DNA of 64,000 nt from Rhizaria sp. SCN 62-66. Lineage: Eukaryota > Rhizaria, unplaced. Below, in pieces: positions 13,203 to 24,500 of the stretch. The number at the start of each line of letters is the position of its first letter. Within the stretch, counting starts at the first letter, position 1. The notes beneath the pieces were generated by a model. That model saw nothing but the letters and a program-made list of their open reading frames with translations. It did not search any database and had not been told where the DNA came from. A program made the translations under genes and the position numbers. The DNA lies in NCBI GenBank assembly GCA_001724265.1, contig MEDY01000051.1, forward strand, positions 41,670 through 105,669, written 5' to 3'.

Positions 13203-13681
13203 GCTAGGCCCACGGCAACGGTGGCCAGGCTCACGGCAACATGGGCCAGCATGTCGCGCTTGGCAGCGACGACGCGCCCGTGGCCACCGTGCTTGCGTAT
13301 GATGACGACGAGGACGCTGAGGGTTGCCATGACGGCTACAACAGCAACGGCGATCCTCGTACCGCTGCAGCGAATGGTAACGACTATACGTACAGCCAGG
13401 GCGCGTTCAACCAAGGCGTGTACCCCAACCAAGGCGCATACCCCGCGACACAACAAGGGGGCAGCAACCCTTCGCAAGCTGACAACCACGCCGAGAGCAA
13501 TGCTGATGACTCTGACCAGTACGATAATCGGCAACAGCAGCCTCAACAACAACAGCAGCAACAGACGATGTCCGTGACTTCGGGTGCGACCACCGTGCAT
13601 GTAAGTGCCTCGCCCACTTACACCTCGACCGTGGTTGTGGGCAACGACGACACTTACGTTGTTGCCACCTTGCCCCCTCAG

Positions 13682-13719
<38 letters not shown>

Positions 13720-14761
13720 GCCTTCTATGTCTCTGCCGCTGCCTGAGCTGCCTGCCGCTCTCGCCACCGCGTCAATGAACGCTGTCGATGTGACTGTAGC
13801 CTCGACCAAACCTCATCTTGCATATCAGCAGCGCCCGGCGCCTTACACTGAGCCTTACGCTGTTCAGCAGCAACAGCAGCAACAGCGTGGCGCGGCTGTC
13901 CAGGACGTGGCTAGCCCCAGATCCCTGCTGTCAGCAACCCCCGCGCCCTCGAAGCCGCTGCCGTCGCCCTTTTCGCCCCTCGACCACAGCCGCAACGCCG
14001 CTACAGATCCTCCCGAGGCGCATGCAGTCGACCCGCATCAGGGCACTTACATTTCCGAGCGCAACCCTTACACGCAGCAGTCTAAGCCGCACCTGGGCTC
14101 GCCGCACCACCGTGCGCCACGCTCCCCTTTGCGCACGGCCACGCGCCCCGGCGCCGTCTTTGTGCCGCTGCCCGCTGCGCCCGCAGACGCGAGCGGGTTT
14201 GCCGTGCTGCCCGTTGGCGCGGTGGCTGGTGGCGCGTTCGTCGCGGTGCCCTCGGCCAACGACGTGGAGGCCGACGGCGGCGAGTACTGCGGGCTCTTTG
14301 CGCGCGAAGATACGATTAGCGGCGCCCGCAGTCACTTGGCAAGTGCTGGCCACATTAACGCCGGTATCAGCGTCAACATGAGCAAGCTGGGGCTGGCTCT
14401 GGAGGGCGCCGAGGCGTACTTGCGCCCGCAAGCGCCTCATCAGCAACAGCAGCAGCAGCAGCAGCAGGTTGGCTCCGACGACAGCGATCTGCCCGTGCTA
14501 CCGTCTCCCCAGCAGCAGCATCAGCAACATCACCACCAGCAGCAACACGGCGCCTTTGACGCCACAAGTGCTAATCTGAACATGAGCACGGTGCTCAGCC
14601 CCATCCACGCCCGCTACCAGCCGCGTCTCGCTGGCGCTGGCGACGCCGCTCACAATGTGCTGGCCAACGTCAGCGGCGACTGGGACGACGAGGAGGAGGC
14701 GGTGCGCCGCTACAGGGCCAAGCTGCAGCAACAGCGCCAGCAGACGCAACAACAACAGCAG

Positions 14762-14802
<41 letters not shown>

Positions 14803-15604
14803 ACAACGGATGCCTTCTGCAGGCTCTCTCGATGTGACCACCGCCGCCGCTGCCCCCGCGCCTGCCGCCGCCCCGAGTGCGACCGGCTTCGGCAGCGGTT
14901 CCGTTGCGCTGCCGGCGTGGACGCAGCTCCCAAACAGCCGCGTCGCCGCCGACATCACTGTCAACAACAGCAACAACAACAGCAGCTGGAGTGGCGCAAG
15001 TGCCGGGGACGCGAGCGGCGGCGTGCGGCTCAAGGTGGTGCAAGTGCCCGTTCCCGCCCCGCCGGGCTCGCCCTCCTCCCTCGCCGGCCCCCGCGCCAGC
15101 GCCAGTGCGAACGCGCCTGCGCCTAATGTTAGCGTGGCTGCCGTAGCTCCCAGCGCGGCCGACGACGTGGCTGTGAGCAGTGGTGGAGTGACCGTGACCG
15201 TGTGCAGTCCCCAGCGCCAGCCGCCCCCGTCTCAGGCTCAGTTGTCTCAGTATAGGCGCCCGTCCCTGCCCCTGCCCCAGCCCCAACCGGATCTTAGCTC
15301 TGACGCGCAGCAGCCGCCGCCGAACGTGACCGTGAGCGCTGGCGGCTTCACTATGAGCGCCACCTCGTCATACCCGACGTCCAGTGCACCGGCCGCGAGC
15401 AACAACAGCAGCAGCACCGCTATGATCTCGGGCGCGATTGCGACTGCAGCGTTGGCGACGGTGTACCAGCGCGTGCCCGAGTCGCCGCGGACTGCGATGG
15501 CGCGCGAGGACGCTGCCGCGCGGGCAGTGCTCGACGCACTCTTCGGCCACGAGGTCGCAGTCGTCACGCAGACTTGGCGCAAGGACCTCGGCCTTGTCGC
15601 TTAA
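11552..15604 (+). CDS. Gln/His/Ala-rich low-complexity protein with one in-frame TAG
   Basis: An intronless frame from ATG 11552 (MWPAAPFSVPG) to TAA 15602-15604 encodes 1350 residues, counting a TAG at 13205-13207 (codon 552) as sense. The N-terminal half is rich in Ala, Pro and repeated His-Gly-His-Ser type motifs. The second half holds several long Gln tracts (around 13679-13720, 14444-14466 and 14747-14808). The TAG sits after an Asn/Ser tract and is followed by an Asn/Gly/His-rich stretch in the same frame. The last ~35 residues (around AREDAAARAVLDALFGHE) look more ordered. No known domain is recognised. It could be a transcription-related or condensate-forming protein, but that is only inference from composition. 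Confidence 0.7.
13205..13207 (+). other. In-frame TAG codon (codon 552)
   Basis: The frame reads ...Asn-Ser-Ser-[TAG]-Ala-His-Gly-Asn... and remains open for a further 2.4 kb to TAA. Confidence 0.75.
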
Positions 15605-16280
15605 GCGAGCAAGCGGGCTGGAAGCAGCAAGTACGTAGCAACGTGTGTCACTTCACCGCCCAAAAGGATCCGTCGAGGTTGTGGTTGAGGTTTAAGCGAT
15701 AGACGCTTAATATCACGATTTATAGATAGTTTCATTCGAGGTTTATAGTACAAATACAGCATGATATCTTAGATATGTCAAACACATCAATGCTTGCTCA
15801 ATTGTAAATAAATGGATGACGACATCGACTGTGACGAGTCAATTGGTTCTCAAAAAAGTTTCGATGATGACAGCGGTCATCACCGACAGCGAAGAAGAAG
15901 AAAAACGAGATCGTGGCCAAAAAAGCACGTGATTGAGCGACTTATCGCGGTCGATACCTGTGGGCCCTGGACACTAAAACCAAATTCTTTTGATGTTATT
16001 TGATTGAATGTATACGGGATAATTTTGTGGCTATTCGAAAAGACTATAATATGACTTATATCGACCTGGGGCATGCTCTCTTTTTCTTCGTCATCCACCT
16101 CTCACTTGAGGGTGCTCCTTTTCCTTCAACGCACAGTCTTGCGCACCGCACTCATTCCCAGCTTGTTTTATTTCCCGCTCGTATTTTTGGACACTCTCTT
16201 GCCTTCCGACCCACCCAGAACCCAACCAACTTCGCATCGTTATCCCTCCACTTTCCCCCACTTTCCGCTCCGCCTCGTTC
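15605..16280. other. Intergenic, 676 bp
   Basis: AT-rich spacer between two plus-strand genes. A 63-codon ORF at 15812-16003 has AT-biased codons and no recognisable similarity, so it is not called. The last ~150 bp before 16281 are pyrimidine-rich, as expected of a 5' UTR or promoter. Confidence 0.6.
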
Positions 16281-19200
16281 ATGCAAGCGCCCTCCGCCCC
16301 CAAGGTCTCGCTCCCTGGGCTGGCGCCTCCGTCCGTGGCCCCGGGCACGGCGTCTGCCGCGTCGCTTGACTCGGGCCTTGGCGCCTTCGACCACCCGGGC
16401 TCGCCTGTGCCGGCGATGGGCCCCCAGGTCGTGATCACGCACTCGGCGCTCAGCTCCCGCACCAAGACGGAGCTGCCCGCGCGCCGCCCCGGAGGCGCCT
16501 CGCGCCGCGCGCCCTCGCCCCACGGCGCGGGCGGCTTCCACGGCCACACGCACCACACGCCATGGCGCGAGAAGGTCACCGAGGACTCGGCGGCGAACCC
16601 GTTCCTGGTAGACTTCCTCCGCAAGCACAACGTCATGCCCGAGCCCTCCGCGGGCGACGCTACACAGGGCCAGTTCCCCTCCTCGGCCTCCTCTACCAGC
16701 GGCGGCGCGAACGGGAGCTCGACCACAGCCCCCAGAGGCGGACTGTCGACGAGCGGCGGACCCGCGCGCTCGCTGCCCGACTCGTCCACGGCGTCGACGG
16801 ACGAGCTGGCCGACGCCAACTCGCCGCTCACGCCCGACGCCTTCCATCAGCACGACCTCGCCGTGCCCGCCGGCTCCGGCTCCCCGCACGGACTCTTTGG
16901 CCAGCGCACGCTTGCGTCCGGCCCCGGCGCGGCCCCGGCCGTGTCTCTGGGCACCCCCAGCAAGGGCCTGCCGCCGCGCCGCCCGCCCTCCTCGGCCGCG
17001 AGCTCCGCCGCCGGAGCCGCCGCCGCCGGCGCAGCCGCGCCCTTGCTCTCCACCGCCGCTGCCGCTGCCGGCAGCTTCGCGGCCGCGCCCCCCGCGTCCC
17101 CGCGCTCGCTCGCGCACCCGCTGCCGCACACCGCGGCCCCCGTCTCTATCTCGGGCCTGCCCGGTGCGGCGCCAGCGAGCCCCCTGGTGTTCCCCGCCGG
17201 CCGCCGCGGGTCCGACTCGACCTTCATCGCGCTCCCGCCACAGTCGCTGCTGCTCGCACAGGGCGGCAGCGCTGCCGCCAGCTCCACCATCGCCGGCGGC
17301 AGCGGTACGCATGTCTCCGCCGCCGGTGGCAGCAGCAGCAGCGGCAGCAGCAGCGGCAGCGGCAGCGGCGCGACGGGCTCGGGCGGCGCAGGGATCTCGT
17401 CGCTGCACATCGAGGTGCGCAACACGCCCGCCATGATGAACAGCACGCTTTCGGCGGCAGCAACCGTGGCCGCCGCGACTGGTGGCTCGCGGTCCAGCAC
17501 GCCCGTCGTCACCAACGTCGCCGCCGCCAACGCGGCCCTCGCGGCGCTGTCGGCGCTGGCCAGCTCGGGCAGCCCCGCCGACGGCAGCAACAGCCGCCCC
17601 GCGCCCACCGTCTTCAGCCTCAATAACAACAGCGCCAACGCGAGCATCCTGGCCAACATGGGCGGCAGCAGCGGCAGCCTCCCGGTGCCCGCCGTCTCGC
17701 TCATCAACAACCCCACCGCCCACAGCATCAGCAGCAGCAACAGCAACGCGGTCGCCAGCGCGCGCTCCCGCAGTAGCAGCACCGCCAGCACCGGCTCCAC
17801 GGCCTCCGACACCGCCGCCGCCACGGCCGCCGCGGCGGCCGCAGCGCTGCAGCTCCCGGTGACGGCCAACGGTCCCGCGTCGCGCCGCGACTCCGCGTCT
17901 GGCGCGCCGGGCGGGTGCAACGGCGTGACGGGCGGACCGTCGATTCTCTCCGCGACGCCGCTGGGCGCGCACTCGATCGCGCGTGAGTCGCGCAAGGTCG
18001 CGCTGCAGCCCGAGTACTCGAAGGTTGCGTGGAACCGGCACGTCATGGAGCTCGAGCAGGCGGACAAGCGCCGCATCGCCGACCTCCAGTTCGGCGTCAC
18101 TGACTCCACCGCCTCCGCGGACGGCGCCGCCGGGGCCGCCAGCGCGGCCAACACGGCCCGCGGCCCCGGCACCGCCCGCGGCCCCGCTGACGCTGACGCC
18201 GGCAAGGACGGCCAGGACGGCGGCGACGGCGCCGGCGCCGACAGCAGCGCGGACTTCGGCGGCCCCGCGGCGCCCAGCACTGCGGCGCCGGTGCCCGCGG
18301 AGCTGTCCGCTGCGGCCGCCGTGGCCTCCGGCGCGGTGTCGGGCATCACGGGCCCGCGCGTGGCGCCCGCGGGCGTGAGCGCGGAGATGTTCGCGGCGGC
18401 CGAGGCGCAGCTGACGCCCTACGCGCGCTCCAAGCTGCCCGTGGAGCACGCGCTGTGGCCGCGCACGGGCACAGGCGAGGTCGTGATCCCCTGGTCCGTC
18501 GTCGCGCAGCACAACATCAAGGCCGACTCGTGGATGGTGCTCGACAACATCGTGTACGACATCACGGCCTACATTGCCTTCCACCCCGGCGGCCAGATCG
18601 GCATCGTCAACTTCTCCGGCGACAATCGCGGCCACGCGCCCGCGGGCCACCCTCAGGGCCAGCACGAGGGCCGCGACGCCACCGAGGCCTTCAACCGCTA
18701 CCACAAATACCTGGATCACCGCAAGATGCTCGGCCCCTACAAGCTCGGCGTCATCGCGCCCTCCAAGCCTTGTCCCAGCGCCGGCGCGCCGAGCGGCGGC
18801 AGCGGCTCCAGCGCGAGCAAGGCCAACACGGCCCCCGCGCCCGGCGCGACGGGTGGGGCTGGCAACAGCGGCGGCGGGGCGGGCGGTGGCGGCGCGGGCG
18901 GGCGCCCCCCGACGCTCTTCCCCCCCGAGTCCGTACTATGGCCGATGGTGCCGACCACGGAGCGCGAGTCGGGGTTCGAGCCGGTGATTCCGTGGAGCGA
19001 GATCCGCAAGCACAACATCCGCGCCGACGGCTGGATGGTGCTCGACGACATCGTGTACGACATCACAGCCTACATCCCCTCGCACCCCGGCGGCCAGATC
19101 GGCATCGTCAACTTCTGCGGCGAGAACGGCGGCGTGGCGCCCAACAAGGACCACCCACAGGGCGAGCACAAGGGCTCGAGCGCGACCGAGTCGTTCAACT

Positions 19201-19496
19201 TTTACCACAAGTACTTGCCGCACCAGAAGATGATGAAGCAGTACCGCATCGGCGTTGCCGAGAAGCGCACACCCGAGCAGGAGGCCGCGGCCGCCGAGGA
19301 GATCCGCCTGCGCAAGGAGAAGCTGCTCAGCAGCAAGAGCAGCAGCAGTAGCAGCAGCAGCAAGAGCAGCAGCAGCAGTAGCAGCCGTAGCGGCAGCAGT
19401 CACAGCGGCAGTCACGGCGGCAGCGGCCACAGCAGCGGCCACAGCAGCAGCAGCAGCAGCAGCAAGCACAGCAGCCACAGCCACAGTCACAAGTAA
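16281..19496 (+). CDS. Protein with two cytochrome b5 domains and long disordered N-terminus
   Basis: An intronless frame of 1071 residues ends in TAA. Residues 1 to about 700 are Ala/Ser/Pro/Gly-rich and probably disordered. Two cytochrome b5 modules follow, each with the heme motif HPGG (His at ~768 and ~935), preceded by the shared stretch WMVLDxIVYDITAYI. A second candidate heme ligand lies in FNxYHKYL (His ~808 in the first). The spacing between the two histidines is about 40 residues, larger than the ~24 of classical cytochrome b5, because of a Gly/His-rich insertion present in both copies. The domains are close duplicates joined by a Gly-rich linker. The C-terminus is a Ser/His/Lys tail. 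There is no membrane anchor, so it should be soluble. An electron-transfer or heme-binding role is likely; the partner is unknown. Confidence 0.85.
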   Translation: MQAPSAPKVSLPGLAPPSVAPGTASAASLDSGLGAFDHPGSPVPAMGPQVVITHSALSSRTKTELPARRPGGASRRAPSPHGAGGFHGHTHHTPWREKVTEDSAANPFLVDFLRKHNVMPEPSAGDATQGQFPSSASSTSGGANGSSTTAPRGGLSTSGGPARSLPDSSTASTDELADANSPLTPDAFHQHDLAVPAGSGSPHGLFGQRTLASGPGAAPAVSLGTPSKGLPPRRPPSSAASSAAGAAAAGAAAPLLSTAAAAAGSFAAAPPASPRSLAHPLPHTAAPVSISGLPGAAPASPLVFPAGRRGSDSTFIALPPQSLLLAQGGSAAASSTIAGGSGTHVSAAGGSSSSGSSSGSGSGATGSGGAGISSLHIEVRNTPAMMNSTLSAAATVAAATGGSRSSTPVVTNVAAANAALAALSALASSGSPADGSNSRPAPTVFSLNNNSANASILANMGGSSGSLPVPAVSLINNPTAHSISSSNSNAVASARSRSSSTASTGSTASDTAAATAAAAAAALQLPVTANGPASRRDSASGAPGGCNGVTGGPSILSATPLGAHSIARESRKVALQPEYSKVAWNRHVMELEQADKRRIADLQFGVTDSTASADGAAGAASAANTARGPGTARGPADADAGKDGQDGGDGAGADSSADFGGPAAPSTAAPVPAELSAAAAVASGAVSGITGPRVAPAGVSAEMFAAAEAQLTPYARSKLPVEHALWPRTGTGEVVIPWSVVAQHNIKADSWMVLDNIVYDITAYIAFHPGGQIGIVNFSGDNRGHAPAGHPQGQHEGRDATEAFNRYHKYLDHRKMLGPYKLGVIAPSKPCPSAGAPSGGSGSSASKANTAPAPGATGGAGNSGGGAGGGGAGGRPPTLFPPESVLWPMVPTTERESGFEPVIPWSEIRKHNIRADGWMVLDDIVYDITAYIPSHPGGQIGIVNFCGENGGVAPNKDHPQGEHKGSSATESFNFYHKYLPHQKMMKQYRIGVAEKRTPEQEAAAAEEIRLRKEKLLSSKSSSSSSSSKSSSSSSSRSGSSHSGSHGGSGHSSGHSSSSSSSKHSSHSHSHK

Positions 19497-20188
19497 AAAC
19501 AACTCGCCTTAGAGATGTACAAAAACATCTACAAGAAACAAATGTGCTCATCTGTGCTCATCTGTAGTTCCGGTACTGCTGCATATGCTTGACGTTAACT
19601 TACCATAAGAACAGCCTACAATTCCAATAATAATCAAAATACGTTTATTTTTGTCACTTTGCTCTGTTTACACGCAATGTGCAGTACGAATACGTGTTGG
19701 TTTTTGGCAACATTTTACAACATCTTTGTTCAAGATCTTTATTCCTTATGTTGACATCTTGCTGGTCGCAGTGTTTGTTGATTCAAAACACTGTTTAATC
19801 TTTTGGATGTGCATACGCGTGTGTATATCTTGGTCGTGTCTTATGTCTGTGTCTTCTGTGCTTCGTTTTTTTGAAGTTGCTGTCTCTTGCTGTCTTTTGC
19901 TGTCCTTTGCGATGATTTGTTTCGCATCTGATTTGTTTCACATCCGCATATCATCGCATCGCATGCTATTCCGTGTGTATTCTTCTTTCTGCACTCTTTT
20001 ACTAGCATTGTTGTTAGGAAACCTTTGCCCATTTATACCCTACCTATTATCATGTCTCTTTTTTAAACACACAAGGGGATGCTTAGACACGATACGACAC
20101 TCTCACGTTTCATGTTTCGCCACCAATATGGTGCGTTTCAGGGTTCGTTGTCTTATTATTACAAAACTTGTTTTTTGTGTTGTCCTTA

Positions 20189-20216
20189 TTGTTGTTGTTG
20201 TTGTTGTTGTTGTTGT
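20189..20216. repeat. TTG trinucleotide repeat
   Basis: About nine TTG units in the non-coding gap. Confidence 0.9.
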
Positions 20217-20684
20217 TTCGTTTCATATTGTATCGATCGTTCGCCCTCTTGTTTCCCCCCACTCTTTGTACTCGCCCACACGTGTCGTGCTGTTTCCCTT
20301 CGAGTCATCATGCAAGTCACAAGCAAGCCGTTGCTGTTTCGCGACTGCGCCCGCGTTGCTCCTCTCTTCTCCGATCCGCTCCTGACTCTTGCTCTCTCCT
20401 CACATTCATCGCGCAACATCACGTACAGTCGTCTCAGATTTGTTTCGTACATTCCATTCTCTTATTTCTCCTGCAGTACATAGGAGTCGCAGTCGCCGCG
20501 TGGTCTTCTCCTCGCGCGCGTGTGCTTGCTTACCAGTCTGTTTTGTCAGTTTATTTGTTCGTTTCGTCTCTTTCGCACCACAGTTTTGTTTGTTTTATTT
20601 TTATCTATGTGTCATATACGATTATGTATATCTTCATTTATATATCTCAATCTTTCTCTGCACTGTATCTGCATGTCACTGCTG

Positions 20685-20700
20685 CACACACACACACACA
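20685..20700. repeat. CA dinucleotide repeat
   Basis: Eight CA units in non-coding DNA. Confidence 0.85.
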
Positions 20701-21546
20701 TATGGTTCTCGAATGAACGTATGTAGCGACTATATCTGCGTTTGTTTCTGCCCCGCGTCGTGTTCGCCAGCTGCCCGCTGCCGATTTATTTGTCTCACCT
20801 GGCCACGTATGTCATGTCAATGACTGTTCTTTCTGCCCCCTGCATGCTCTGTCTTGTATTTTGTGTATAGTTCGTCTGTGTATGTCGTGATGTTACTTAT
20901 TTTGACATCAATTTCTTCTTCTCGACCACTTTGGTCCCACGTGCGGCTGTGCTGTTTTAATAACAGATACACACACCAGCACGTCAAGCCAGGAGCATAG
21001 TGGGCTACCTGCGCTGCGACTGCAAAGACACATTTGATTCTGACTTTGTCCTGACCGCCTTCGCGAAGCAGCGTGAAGAGAGATAAGAGACTGTTTGAGT
21101 CGAGAGCACACTTCTTGAGTTTAGAATCATATTAACGCATCGAATACAATTTGCATGGATATTATCCTCATACGATCTACGAAAAAACCACCCTTCAGTT
21201 TGCATCTGCATCATTTATCGGCATAATTTGTGACTGGTGACAGTAGTGTGGTGACCTGGCGACACACAACGGCAGAGAAAAGCAGCCGACCCCACTCGTG
21301 AGGAACGATTTTTCTGAACAAAAATTCAGTGTGTCTGTTCGGCCAACTGAAATGTAACCAAGTGAAATGACTACTATATCAACATTTATTTTGTAAATCC
21401 ACAAGTTTGCTTCAAAATTGCGTATAACTACGATGTAATATCTTGTGATACTTTTCCTTCTCCACCTTCCCTTACAACGCAATAATCTTCATTCTTCTTT
21501 GTCACAGGCTGTCTCCTCGAGCTCGGTGGCGTTTTCTTTACCACGA

Positions 21547-24500
21547 ATGGAGAGTATCCCGACGGAGCTTCAACGCGCCGTGCGCGAGGATGCGCCATCA
21601 CTTGTCTTCCCCGCTGGCGACGCTACCTTGTCCGCGTCGCTATCCCAGTCTATGGTAACTTCTCCCGAGTTTATCTACCTCGCTGCGGATCACGGTGCTG
21701 CTGCCTTGCTCAGCGCCATCTTCAAACAGTACCCCACGACTAGTCCCAACATTTTGCGCCCGTCTGCACCGCTGAATGCACCCGTCTCATACGACGCAAA
21801 GGCCTGTAGTGTTCACGACTCCCTCCTCACGATTGCAGCGCGCCTTAACAGCGAGCCCCTCGTTGCCGCGCTCCTCGCCTCCCACGCAGATCCTAACGCA
21901 ACTCGCTCTCTACTCCTTGGCGGCACACCCCCTCTTACTGCCGCTCTTGCGTTGCTGCCTGCTTCAGAGCCCGTTCTTAAGCTTCTGCTGGGTGCTGGTG
22001 CCGACCCTGCTCCTCCTGTCTTATTCCCGTCCTTTCTCTCCCCGCTCGCGGCCGCCGCGCGCGTGCCGATGACCGGCGCCGGGTACGAAGCTCTGGCTCG
22101 CTATCTTTGCTGCACGTTTGCCACGTATTCCCTTGCGTCGCCGCGGTTAATGACCTTGCTGCGCTCAGAGATCCGCGAGGCACTCGACCAGACCACAACG
22201 AAGCGGCTCGAGACACTCGAAGCACCCAAGAAGTCGGTCATCACTGAGAAGAAACGCAACAAGAAGAAGGCTATGAGCAGCTCCGGCGGTCCGTTTGGCT
22301 TTCTCGGTTTCGGCAGCTCTGGTGCGAACACGAAAGACAACGAAGATAGCACGATCGATGATGAAAACCAGGTACGTCTCCGCTTCTTACTTCTGGCACT
22401 ATATGCACCAGAGAAAATGTCTCAACGTCTTTCAGTTTCGAGACATTTTGTTGTGTCGACATATTTTGAAATACTATGTCTTTGATTTTCCTTTCAAATA
22501 TCCGATTGATCACACTAAGTCACCCGTTTGTTCTTTGTCATCTTCAGGAGGTCAACCGCGAGGACGAAAGCGATATCGACAGCGATGAGAGCGGCGCCGA
22601 TGTGGACGACGACGACGACCTCGAAGACTACATTGGCTTCCGGCCCCCGTCGCTCGGCCGCGTGCGCGGCAAGCGCCGCCGCATCGCCAAGACCTTTATC
22701 TCCGAGTCTATGCCTATGGACCGCACAAAGCGCTGCGAGGACGCCGCGTCGGCCGCCGCGCGCGAGCTGCTCGACGCCGCCACCGAGGCCGCGTCCGACG
22801 CGTCCGCCGCCGCCTCGACTGTGTCTACGGACTCGGACGGCGGCAGCACGCGCGGCGTCGCCGCGCGCCGCGCCTGCTCGCTGCTCGAGGCGGCAGTCAT
22901 GTACGACTCGCCAATGCTGCTGCATCTTACCCTCACGCTCACCGTCGCCAGCGCCAACATCAACAACGCGGCCGTCACCGCCGCGGTTGACGCGGCCACT
23001 TTACCGAGTTTTTTCTCCAGGAAGACGGTGAACACCTCAGACGACAAGAGTATCACCTCTCTGACTGTGCCACCGTTGACTGGCGCATCGTTCGCGGCAT
23101 CCCCGCCCTCGCTGCCCTCTGCCGTGGGAAGCGCCGCATCCGCAAGCAGCGATGCGCTTACCAAGTACCAGCGTAACTCCAAGCACAACAAGTATACGGC
23201 GATGCGCGCGACGGTGCATGCGGAGCAGCGGTCAGGTCGTGTCGCGGACGCGAAGGAGGCGCGCCGCAAGAAGGCCCTTCTCGTGAAGCAGCAGCAAAGT
23301 CAGGCCGGCAGCGACGCTGTCGCGCAGTACAGCGCCGACGCGGACCCCGCGTTCGCGCGCGACGCGGTGGCGACGGCGCCGCGGTCGCAGCGCGCCAAGG
23401 AAGCGCTCTCGCTCGCCGCGGCCGCCAACGAGGAGGCGTGGTGGGAGCATTGCGCCGACTACGCGTGCCCTCTGGCGAGCTCTGTGGGCACCGGCGCCGA
23501 CCGCGCTGCCGCGAGTGGCGCCAGCGGCTCTGGGAGCACTGCATGTGGCTGGTGCGCCGTCGCCAACACGTTCATCGCTGCCCCGCCCAGCAAGGATACT
23601 TTGGCTGTGCTGGCAGACTACCTCGGCTCCCGCTCAGTGGCGCTGATGTGGCGCGCGCTCGCCCGCTCCGGCAACGCGTGCGCCGCGCGCGCCGTGGCGA
23701 CGATGTTCTACTACCTCGATGAAGACAACGCAGCCGCCACCACGAGTTCAGGCTCAGTCAAGAGCGACAACAGCATCTTCGCCAACGCCGTTGCTCCGAC
23801 TACGTTCTTCACCACCGGCCAGCCCAGCGACATCAGCGCGCTCTGGTCGCTGTTCTCCCCCGCCGACGCCCTGGGCAGCCCGCTGGCCGGCCGCGGCGGG
23901 TTCCGTTTCTACTCGTCTCTGATCCGCGCCGGCCACCTGCGCGCCGTGCCCGGGCTCGCGCGCGTGCTCGGCGTGCGCTCCGCATCGCTCAGAGACCTCA
24001 AGTGCGCGCTTGGGCTCGCGCTCGACGCCGTTACGCGCGTGCACGCCGAGGCCGCCCGGCTCCAGCGCGCCACTGCCGCGGATCCCGCAGCAGCCGCGGA
24101 CGCCGCCGCGCTGGAGAGCCTCGCCGCAGAGGGCCGCGCCGCGGCGGACGCTGCGGAGCTGTTCGCGTGCTGGCTGCACAGCGCGCCGTGCCCCGTGCAG
24201 CTGCCGAACGCGCTGTCAGTGGCGCCGCTGCTGCGCGCCGGCCATGTCGCCTCGGTGGCGCGCATCGCGAGCCTCGTCCCGCACTTCACTGCGGCGACGG
24301 CGGCGACGGGCGCGCCCACAGCGGCCGTCCCGCTGTCGAACCGCGAGCGCGCGGCGGGGCTCGAGTTCCCCAACCGCGCGGCGTACGGCGCCACGGCCTC
24401 GGTCGCTGAGACGCTCGTTGCGCGCGCCTTCATGGAGTTCGTCGCCGCGGGCGACGCCGCGAGCGTGCTGGCGCTCTACAGCCATACGGGCACCGTCAAC

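Larger units (their letters stand above)
19497..21546. other. Non-coding gap of 2.05 kb, pyrimidine-rich on the + strand
   Basis: Long T/C-rich stretch on the plus strand with a TTG repeat (20189-20216) and a CA repeat (20685-20700). Apparent ORFs here are Phe/Leu/Val/Cys-rich simply because of T-richness and lack the GC-rich codons of all neighbours. It may be a long 3' UTR of the cytochrome b5 gene, a non-coding transcript, and the promoter of the ankyrin-like gene. Nothing further is supported. Confidence 0.55.

Noticed and set aside
15812-16003. 63-codon ORF with an acidic then basic sequence
   Set aside because: AT-rich codons, intergenic position and no similarity; may be chance.
16152-18719. 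Long minus-strand ORF of 855 codons opposite the cytochrome b5 gene
   Set aside because: Antisense shadow of a GC-rich exon; Arg/Gly/Ala-rich with no conserved motif.
19651-20385. Hydrophobic 244-codon ORF resembling a membrane protein
   Set aside because: Composition is a by-product of T-rich DNA (Phe, Leu, Val, Cys); codon use is unlike all real genes here and no domain is seen.
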